NCBI RefSeq assembly: GCF_026130045.1
Contig: NZ_JAIBNX010000093.1
Location: 1-32,529 of the forward strand
Origin: Micromonospora sp. CPCC 205371
GTDB taxonomy: Bacteria; Actinomycetota; Actinomycetes; Mycobacteriales; Micromonosporaceae
Direction: 5' to 3'
DNA length: 32,529 nucleotides
Shown here in pieces: positions 27,585-32,529 of the stretch. The notes under the pieces are model-generated. The model was given only the letters and a program-made list of their open reading frames with translations. It was not told the origin of the DNA and ran no database searches. Positions within the stretch are counted from its first letter, which is position 1, and every line of letters begins with the position of its first letter. Position numbers and translations under genes: made by a program.

Positions 27585-28244
27585 ATGGCAGCACCGAGAA
27601 CAAATACCAGCAACCCCGCTCTGGGCACGCTCGCCGCCGAGGCCGAGCAGGGCTCAGCCGCGCAGCGCGACCGGCGCCGGCGCATCCTCGACGCGACGCT
27701 CCAGCTCGCCTCCAAGGGCGGCTACGACGCCGTGCAGATGCGCGCCGTCGCGGAGCGCGCCGAGGTGGCGCTCGGCACCCTGTACCGCTACTTCCCCTCC
27801 AAGATCCACCTGCTGGTCTCGGCGCTCGCCCGGGAGCTGGACCGCTCGCAGGAGAAGCTCAGCCGGGCCCCGATCCCCGGCGACACCTCGTACGACCGGA
27901 TGCTCTTCGTGCTCGGCAAGGTGACCCGCTCGATGCAGCGCGACCCGCTGCTGACCGAGGCGATGACGCGGGCGTTCATGTTCGCCGACCCGTCGGCGGC
28001 CACCGAGGTCAACGCGGTGGCGCGGCTGATGGAAGACATGTTCACGCGGGCCATCCACGAGGGCGAGTCCACCGAACCCTCCGCGGACGACCGGGCGACG
28101 GCCCGGGTGATCGGTGACGTCTGGCTGTCGAACCTGGTCGCCTGGGTGACCCGGCGCGCCTCCGCCAACGACGTCATCAACCACCTCGAGCTCGCCGCCC
28201 GGCTGCTGCTCGCGACCCCTCGCCCCGAGGGAAACGCAGAGTAG
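27585..28244 (+). CDS. kstR: KstR, TetR-family repressor of steroid catabolism
   Basis: 219 aa. TetR N-terminal helix-turn-helix at about 34-80: RRILDATLQLASKGGYDAVQ, then MRAVAERAEVALGTLYRYF and PSKIHLLVSAL. The ligand domain keeps blocks characteristic of KstR (RDPLLTEAMTRAFMFADPSAATEV, VIGDVWLSNLVAWVTRRAS). KstR is released from DNA by steroid CoA thioesters. The first 24 residues (Thr/Asn/Ala-rich) extend beyond the mycobacterial protein. ATG 27585 has a GGAGAGGA SD. Divergent from fadE34 with an operator in between; six matching operators in this window make it the local regulator. It ends 6 nt from the convergent SRPBCC gene. Confidence 0.94.
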   Translation: MAAPRTNTSNPALGTLAAEAEQGSAAQRDRRRRILDATLQLASKGGYDAVQMRAVAERAEVALGTLYRYFPSKIHLLVSALARELDRSQEKLSRAPIPGDTSYDRMLFVLGKVTRSMQRDPLLTEAMTRAFMFADPSAATEVNAVARLMEDMFTRAIHEGESTEPSADDRATARVIGDVWLSNLVAWVTRRASANDVINHLELAARLLLATPRPEGNAE

Positions 28245-28250
28245 GGAAGC

Positions 28251-28676
28251 TCAGAGTAGGGCGGTGAACTTGGCCAGGGACTGCGCGGCGGCGGTCCCGG
28301 CCTGCTTCTCCAGCATGCCCGCCATCGGCCCGGCCAGCGCCGGCCCGTTGAACTCCATCTCATACGTGATCTTGGAACCGTCGCCGGACGGCTCGACGAA
28401 GAAGCGGTTCGCCGCCTTGACGCCCATCGGGCCGTCGCCGGCCAGCTCCAGCCGCCCCGCGTCGGCGGTCGCCACCCGCCACGCCATCTCGGCGGGCATC
28501 CCCATGAGCTTCACCCGCTGGCGGTACGCGGCGCCCTCGGTGAGCGTCGCTGGCACCTCCCCCGTGAAGCCCTCGTGCATGGTGTTCCACTCGGCCCACC
28601 GGGGCAGGTCGGTCGCGAGCTCCCACACGCGCTCCGGTCCGGCGGCGGCTTCGGCTGAAACGGTTACCTTCGGCAC
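28251..28676 (-). CDS. SRPBCC (START/polyketide-cyclase-like) small protein under KstR control
   Basis: 141 aa with the helix-grip pattern of SRPBCC proteins: VTVSAEAAAGPERVWELATD, DLPRWAEWN, a long FNGPALAGPMAGMLEKQAG C-terminal helix, and alternating strands between. Such proteins have a deep hydrophobic cavity that binds lipids, sterols or aromatic compounds. GTG at 28674-28676 with AGGAGG at 6 nt. A KstR operator ends just at the SD (28687-28700), so the gene very probably belongs to the steroid regulon. A role as steroid-binding or carrier protein, or in handling an intermediate, is inference; I know no characterised steroid-pathway member with this position. Confidence 0.82.
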   Translation of the reverse strand: MPKVTVSAEAAAGPERVWELATDLPRWAEWNTMHEGFTGEVPATLTEGAAYRQRVKLMGMPAEMAWRVATADAGRLELAGDGPMGVKAANRFFVEPSGDGSKITYEMEFNGPALAGPMAGMLEKQAGTAAAQSLAKFTALL

Positions 28677-28686
28677 TGCGTCCTCC

Positions 28687-28700
28687 TGTAACTTGTTCTA
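28687..28700. promoter_or_regulatory. KstR operator 5 (SRPBCC gene)
   Basis: TGTAACTTGTTCTA fits TnnAACnnGTTnnA. It covers the TAG stop codon of the upstream kstD (28698-28700) and touches the AGGAGG SD of the SRPBCC gene (28682-28687), leaving the transcript a very short leader. Confidence 0.82.
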
Positions 28701-30356
28701 ACTCTGGGCCAGGTCACGGCCGGCGACGTACCCGAAGGTCATCGCCGGACCGAGCGTCGAGCCGGCGCCCGCGTAGCTGTAGCCCATGACCGCTCCGCTC
28801 GCGTTTCCGGCCGCGTAGAGGCCGGGGATCACCGAGCCGTCGGGGCGCAGCGCGCGGGCGCGCGCGTCGGTGCGGATACCGCCCTTCGTGCCCAGGTCGC
28901 CGGGGACGATCTTGAAGGCGTAGTACGGCGGCAGGTCGAGCGTCGCCAGACAGGGGCTGGGCTGGTTGGTGGGGTCGGCGAAGTACGCGTCATAGGCGCT
29001 GTCGCCGCGCAGGAAGTCGGTGTCGCGGCCGGCGCGGGCCAGGCCGTTGAAGCGGGTGATCGTGGCGCGCAATGCCGCCGGCGGTACACCGATCTTGGTG
29101 GCCAGGCCCTCGATGGTCCAGTCGCGGTGCAGGGCACCGCTCGAATACCACGAATCCGGGTACGGGAGCGCCGGCGAGACATCCTTGAAGAGGTACCGGT
29201 TGCGGTACTTCTGGTCGGTCACCATCCAGCACGGGATGTGCGGCACCTGGGCGGTGTGCTTGTCGTACATGGTGTGCACGACGTCGGAGTACGGCGCGGC
29301 CTCGTTGACGAACCGTTTTCCCGCCGCGTTGACGAAGATGTTTCCTGGCAGGGTGCGCTCGGACAGGCAGAAGTACGGCCCGTCGGGCAGCGGGATCATC
29401 GGGCCCCACCAGGCGTCGTCCATGAGCTCCAGGCCGGCGCCGGCCCGCGCACCCGCCTCGATGCCGTCGCCGGTGTTCGAGGCGGCGCCGACCGTCCAGT
29501 CCACGCCGATCGGCTCCCGCTGGAACTGCTTGCGCATGCGCTCGTTGTGCTCGAACCCGCCCGAGGCGATGAGCACCCCTCGGGCCGCCTTGACCAGCAG
29601 ATCCTCACCGTCGGCGGTGGTCGCCCAGACGCCCGCCACCCGCCCGTTCGCCACGTACAGGTCGGTCAGCGCGGTATTGAGCAGCACCGGCACGTCGGCG
29701 GCGATCAGGCCCGCGCGCAGGCCACCCGCCAGCGCCTGACCCATCGTGATCGGCTTCTGCCCCCGCAGGGAGAGCTCCAGGTACCGGCGGACGATCTCAG
29801 TGGCGGTGGCCAGGCCACGCGGGTGGCGCGCGATCAGGGCCAGCCACTTGTAGTCGACGGCGAGCACCACCGTGCCCGCCGGCACGGCCAGGTACGGCGG
29901 ATTGAGGTTGGCGGCTTCGGTGCCGAGGATGTTGGCGTCGAGCGGCGCCGGCTCGATGGAGCGGCCGTTCGGCATGCCGCCGGGCAGCTCCGGGTAGTAG
30001 TCCGGGTAACTCTCCATCCAGGAGAACCGCAGCGGCGTGTTGCGCAGCAGGAACGAGATGGTGGCGGGGCCGTTGTCCAGGTACGCCCGCTGCCGCGCCG
30101 CGGGTGCGCCCGACCCGACGACCGCCGACAGGTAGGTGGCGGCCTTGGCCGGCGTATCGGGTACGCCCGCCGCGAGCACCACCTCGTTGTTGGGCACCCA
30201 GATGCCCGCGCCGGAGCGGGCCGTGGAGCCGCCGAACTTTCCGGCCTTCTCGATGAGGATGGTCCGCAACCCCTGTTTGGCCGCGGCGAGCGCGCCGGTC
30301 ATGCCCGCCGCACCAGCCCCGACCACGACGGCGTCGTACTCTACAGTGGTGGTCAT
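28698..30356 (-). CDS. kstD: KstD, 3-ketosteroid delta1-dehydrogenase (copy 2)
   Basis: 552 aa paralogue of the KstD at 16443-18083, with the same block order. FAD motif VVGAGAAGMTGAL, catalytic positions Tyr117 (ESYPDYYPE), Tyr328 (GPYFCLSER), Tyr528 and Gly532 (SYAGAGSTLGPAMTFGY). Differences cluster in the middle (KHTAQVPHIPCW versus SSVPAW), which may reflect different steroid substrates. ATG at 30354-30356 is 4 nt from GGAGG; the GTG at 30359 is too near the SD. Its promoter contains the same 14-base operator as the first kstD, TATAACCTGTTCTA in the gene's direction. Confidence 0.93.
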   Translation of the reverse strand: MTTTVEYDAVVVGAGAAGMTGALAAAKQGLRTILIEKAGKFGGSTARSGAGIWVPNNEVVLAAGVPDTPAKAATYLSAVVGSGAPAARQRAYLDNGPATISFLLRNTPLRFSWMESYPDYYPELPGGMPNGRSIEPAPLDANILGTEAANLNPPYLAVPAGTVVLAVDYKWLALIARHPRGLATATEIVRRYLELSLRGQKPITMGQALAGGLRAGLIAADVPVLLNTALTDLYVANGRVAGVWATTADGEDLLVKAARGVLIASGGFEHNERMRKQFQREPIGVDWTVGAASNTGDGIEAGARAGAGLELMDDAWWGPMIPLPDGPYFCLSERTLPGNIFVNAAGKRFVNEAAPYSDVVHTMYDKHTAQVPHIPCWMVTDQKYRNRYLFKDVSPALPYPDSWYSSGALHRDWTIEGLATKIGVPPAALRATITRFNGLARAGRDTDFLRGDSAYDAYFADPTNQPSPCLATLDLPPYYAFKIVPGDLGTKGGIRTDARARALRPDGSVIPGLYAAGNASGAVMGYSYAGAGSTLGPAMTFGYVAGRDLAQS

Positions 30357-30372
30357 CACACCTCCTCAGAAT

Positions 30373-30386
30373 TAGAACAGGTTATA
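30373..30386. promoter_or_regulatory. KstR operator 6 (kstD copy 2 / thioesterase)
   Basis: TAGAACAGGTTATA fits TnnAACnnGTTnnA; its reverse complement is identical to operator 3. It overlaps TATAAC -10 elements in both directions (plus strand 30383-30388; minus strand 30386-30381), so both genes should be repressed together. Confidence 0.9.
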
Positions 30387-30394
30387 ACTAAGAC

Positions 30395-31108
30395 ATGGGC
30401 TGGAGCTACCACACGATCGACTCCACTTCGCCGCCTACCCCCGAATCCGCCTCCGTGGAGGAGCGGCGCGCGGCCATCGCGGAGCTCGGCGAGGCGCTAC
30501 GCACCCTCGTCGAGCAGGCCGCCGCCACCGAGTCACCGGCCGACGAGCTGCGCCGCGCGGCAGCCCTCGTGCGCGAGGCCACCATCCCGGTCGGCAAGCA
30601 GCAGCGCACCCGCGGCCAGCTCCCCAGCGCCGACGACCTGCTCGGCGGCGTGCGGATGTACAACCCGGTGTGCGGTGACGGCAGCGCTATCGCGCCGCCG
30701 CTGCACGTCGAGGTCGTCGACGGGACCGCCGTCGGCACGTGCACGCTCGGGCTCACCTATGAAGGCCCGCCGATGTACGCCCACGGCGGCATCAGCGCGC
30801 TGCTGCTAGACCAGATCCTGGGGTACGCCACCAGCGTCGCCGGCCATCCGGGAATGACCGTGCGGCTCGACACCCAGTACCGTGCACCGGTGCCGTTGCA
30901 GACACCGTTGCGGCTGGCAGCGTCGGTCGTAAGCGTCGACGGCCGCAAGGTAACGGCCCGCGCCACCATCACGACGGAGGCCGAGCCGGAAGCGGTACTC
31001 GTCGAGGCGACCGGCTTGTTCGTGGCCCTCCGCTCCGACCAGGCCGAACTCCTGTTCGGCGAGGCCCTACACCCCGACGCCTCAAACCCAGCAGCCGCCC
31101 ACGACTAA
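30395..31108 (+). CDS. Hotdog-fold (PaaI-like) acyl-CoA thioesterase under KstR control
   Basis: 237 aa. An alpha-helical N-terminal extension (about 1-85, rich in Glu/Ala/Arg) precedes a PaaI-type hotdog domain: TLGLTYEGPPMYAHGGISALLLDQILGY starts near residue 117 and includes the HGG catalytic-helix motif, followed by MTVRLDTQYRAPVPLQTPLRLAASV. It should hydrolyse a CoA thioester in the cytosol. ATG 30395 lies 8 nt after a KstR operator with no SD, 6 nt beyond a TATAAC -10, so it is probably leaderless. In steroid catabolism it may release trapped CoA from stalled intermediates; this is inference. Confidence 0.87.
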   Translation: MGWSYHTIDSTSPPTPESASVEERRAAIAELGEALRTLVEQAAATESPADELRRAAALVREATIPVGKQQRTRGQLPSADDLLGGVRMYNPVCGDGSAIAPPLHVEVVDGTAVGTCTLGLTYEGPPMYAHGGISALLLDQILGYATSVAGHPGMTVRLDTQYRAPVPLQTPLRLAASVVSVDGRKVTARATITTEAEPEAVLVEATGLFVALRSDQAELLFGEALHPDASNPAAAHD

Positions 31109-31460
31109 CCCACTCCCCACTCCCCCGCCCCCGCCCCCCGCCCCGCGCCGCCCGCGCCGCCCTCTGCGCGCCGATCAAGGGCGAATGCACGTGGTTCGAT
31201 CTCTTTTCCGCGTGCGTTTGACCTTGATCGATGAGATCTTCCTTGATCGGCGAACGATCGCCGCGTGCCGCGGCGCGGCGCACCGCGCCCGGGGCCGGCG
31301 GGGTCCGGTCGTGCGCGCCTGGCGCCGCGCGACTGGTAGCGGCGGCGGTCTCGGCGGCGGCGCCGTCGGCCCTATACGGTTCGTCGCCGGCGGGGGGATG
31401 CCGCGCGCCGAGATCGGTCCGGCGGGCGGCGAGATCGGTCCGGCGGCGGCGAGGTCGGGG
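31109..31460. other. 352-nt convergent intergenic region with repeat copy 2
   Basis: After the thioesterase stop there is a C-rich tract (about 31110-31165), then the 84-bp repeat, then G/C-rich sequence up to the convergent deaminase stop. I see no gene. Open frames running through it start in the repeat and continue antisense to the deaminase. Confidence 0.7.
31169..31252 (+). repeat. 84-bp hairpin repeat, copy 2 (inverted relative to copy 1)
   Basis: Reverse complement matches copy 1 at 79 of 84 positions; the 12-bp ends CGCCGATCAAGG and CCTTGATCGGCG are intact. Arms at 31173-31194 and 31208-31229 pair over 22 bp around a 13-nt loop with one true mismatch and three G.U wobbles on the plus strand. 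It begins 60 nt after the thioesterase stop, in that gene's direction. Confidence 0.85.
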
Positions 31461-31946
31461 TCAGGTGCCGGGGGCGTTGTGGAAACGGCGGTGCAGCTCG
31501 CGGACGCGGGCCGTCAGCTTGGTCACAGGGCCCTCCACGTCGGCCTCCGGCACGATCTCGTGGATCGGCAGCGCGCGCACCGGCGGTGGGGGTGCGTCCA
31601 TCTCGGCGAGCCATCCCTCCAGCTGGGCGGACGACGCCACGTAGACGATGCGGCCGAGCCCGACCCAGCCGTGCGCCGCCGCGCACATCGGGCAGTGCTC
31701 GCCGGAGGTGTACACGGTCGCGGCCTTGCGCTCGGCGGGGCTGAGGTTGGCCGCCGCCCAGCGCGCCAGCGCCAGCTCCGCGTGCTGGGTGTTGTCGCCG
31801 CCGGCGACCCGGTTGTGGTCTTCGGCGAGCACCGTGCCGTCGGCACCGACGGGCACCGCGCCGAACGGCTCGTCGCCGGCGGCCCACGCCTCCTCGGCGA
31901 GCTCGACGCAGCGGTGCAGGGGCCGGGGGTCCCCGGGGCCCATCAT
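31461..31946 (-). CDS. Nucleoside/guanine deaminase-like zinc enzyme
   Basis: 161 aa of the CMP/dCMP deaminase superfamily. Zinc and catalytic residues are present: His55-Ala-Glu57 in NTQHAELAL, and Cys85/Cys88 in SGEHCPMCAAAH. The family includes guanine deaminases and related small deaminases; with a Glu-His before the CxxC instead of the more common Pro, substrate assignment is uncertain. Two adjacent ATGs (31946 and 31943) are possible starts. It lies 23 nt downstream of the RidA-family gene and is probably cotranscribed with it. No tie to steroid catabolism is seen. Confidence 0.85.
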   Translation of the reverse strand: MMGPGDPRPLHRCVELAEEAWAAGDEPFGAVPVGADGTVLAEDHNRVAGGDNTQHAELALARWAAANLSPAERKAATVYTSGEHCPMCAAAHGWVGLGRIVYVASSAQLEGWLAEMDAPPPPVRALPIHEIVPEADVEGPVTKLTARVRELHRRFHNAPGT

Positions 31947-31969
31947 GCCGGCCAGCCTAGAACGGACGG

Positions 31970-32380
31970 CTACGCGGCGCTGACCGCAGCCGTCACCTCG
32001 ACCTCCAGGACCGCGCCTGGAAGGAAGAGGCGGCTCACTTCTACGGTGGTGCTCGCCGGCGGGTTGCCGCCCGCGAACACGCGCCGCCGCACCGCGCCGT
32101 ACGCCGGCAGGTCGTCGAGGCTGGTCATGAACGTGCGCACGTGCAGCACATCGCCGAAGCCCGCGCCGTGCGCGGCCAGCACGCCGCTGATGATCTCGAA
32201 GATCCGCTCGGACTGCGCGGTGGCGTCGCCGGGCGCGTACACTGCGCCGGTGTCGTCGACGGCGACCTGGCCGGCCAGCACGAGCAGCGCGCCACCGGCC
32301 ATGTCGACGCGGGCCACGTGCGCGAACCGGTCGCCGAACGGAGCGGCCACGCTCGCCGGGTTGTCCAGGGTCAGTCGCAC
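31970..32380 (-). CDS. RidA (YjgF/UK114) family protein
   Basis: 136 aa single-domain RidA-family protein. Typical blocks are LLVLAGQVAVDDTGAVYAPGD, AQSERIFEIISGVLAAHGAGFGDV and HVRTFMTSLDD, with the conserved Arg of VRTF, and the C-terminal VEVSRLFLPGAVLEVEVTAAV including the conserved Glu. Some members deaminate reactive enamines/imines; others have unknown roles. GTG at 32378-32380 with a GAGGAG SD at 7 nt. It follows the preceding minus-strand stop by 10 nt and is followed by a deaminase gene, so the three may form an operon. Confidence 0.88.
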   Translation of the reverse strand: MRLTLDNPASVAAPFGDRFAHVARVDMAGGALLVLAGQVAVDDTGAVYAPGDATAQSERIFEIISGVLAAHGAGFGDVLHVRTFMTSLDDLPAYGAVRRRVFAGGNPPASTTVEVSRLFLPGAVLEVEVTAAVSAA

Positions 32381-32390
32381 TGTGCACTCC

Positions 32391-32529
32391 TCATTGGACG
32401 ATCGCGCCTAGGTCGGCGCTTCGGTCTCCTACAGTGGACAAAGCGATGGCCGCGCCTTGGGCCACCGGAGCGGACGACGGACCCAGCGCGCGCCGTGCCA
32501 GGTCGAGGTCCCTCGCGGCGGGCGCCACG
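32391..32529 (-). CDS. 3' end of an unidentified gene (truncated by window edge)
   Basis: On the minus strand a frame is open from the window edge to TGA (32393-32391), about 45 residues ending RSADLGAIVQ, with GC-rich third positions. It stops 10 nt before the RidA-family start, the spacing expected of an operon. The visible part (Ala/Leu/Arg-rich, then VAQGAAIALSTVG) is too short for me to assign a family. It could also be a chance open frame in GC-rich DNA. Confidence 0.5.
   Translation of the reverse strand, partial: VAPAARDLDLARRALGPSSAPVAQGAAIALSTVGDRSADLGAIVQ

Noticed and set aside
20691-31252. Reading the inverted 84-bp pair as the ends of a composite transposon
   Set aside because: No transposase or recombinase lies between them, and the enclosed genes are coherent catabolic genes with matching composition. 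The pair is better seen as two independent insertions or 3' elements.
31185-32411. Plus-strand 408-codon frame through the deaminase and RidA genes
   Set aside because: It begins in repeat copy 2 and then runs antisense to two well-recognised genes.

Overview
The window is very GC-rich DNA with strong G/C bias at third codon positions, frequent GTG starts and tightly overlapping genes. It comes from a high-GC actinomycete. A Micromonosporaceae-type organism is my guess from overall style, not something the sequence proves. Most of the window is an aerobic steroid (cholesterol/androstane) catabolic island that contains its own TetR repressor, KstR, and six copies of the KstR operator pattern TnnAACnnGTTnnA.

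Layout. Positions 2-1673 hold two acyl-CoA dehydrogenase genes (the first cut by the window edge). Positions 1728-5927 encode a large secreted subtilisin-like protease with a C-terminal family 2 carbohydrate-binding module. Positions 6035-9542 (minus) are hsaA-hsaD-hsaC-hsaB, which hydroxylate, cleave and hydrolyse steroid ring A. Divergent from them, 9685-12118 is kshA, a 79-aa cysteine-containing small protein gene, and kshB (3-ketosteroid 9alpha-hydroxylase). Positions 12109-16397 (minus) are a kst4D-like flavoprotein gene followed by hsaE-hsaG-hsaF, which take the HsaD dienoate product to pyruvate and propionyl-CoA. Divergent from that, 16443-18913 is kstD plus a MaoC-type enoyl-CoA hydratase. 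A BBE-type FAD oxidase (18903-20324, minus) follows, then a 516-nt gene-free stretch.

Positions 20841-27486 (minus) form one fully overlapping six-gene operon: fadE34 (chsE3)-chsE1-chsE2-chsH2-chsH1-ltp2, for side-chain beta-oxidation and final retro-aldol removal of the side chain. kstR (27585-28244) is divergent from it. Next come a small SRPBCC-fold protein gene, a second kstD, a divergent hotdog thioesterase gene, and finally a nucleoside deaminase, a RidA-family protein and the 3' end of one more gene, which look unrelated to steroids.

Working together: KstD and KshAB open ring B of androstenedione-type intermediates, HsaAB/HsaC/HsaD process ring A, HsaE/F/G handle the C4 fragment, and the fadE34/igr-like operon removes the side chain. 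KstR would hold all of this off until a steroid acyl-CoA is present.

The least explained feature is an 84-bp repeat, present at 20691-20774 and, inverted, at 31169-31252, with a terminal fragment at 6009-6029. All three lie about 60-90 nt downstream of a stop codon in the same orientation relative to the upstream gene, and the two full copies can form a 22-bp hairpin whose mismatches are mostly G.U wobbles in the transcribed orientation. This points to an RNA-level 3' element or a mobile hairpin repeat.
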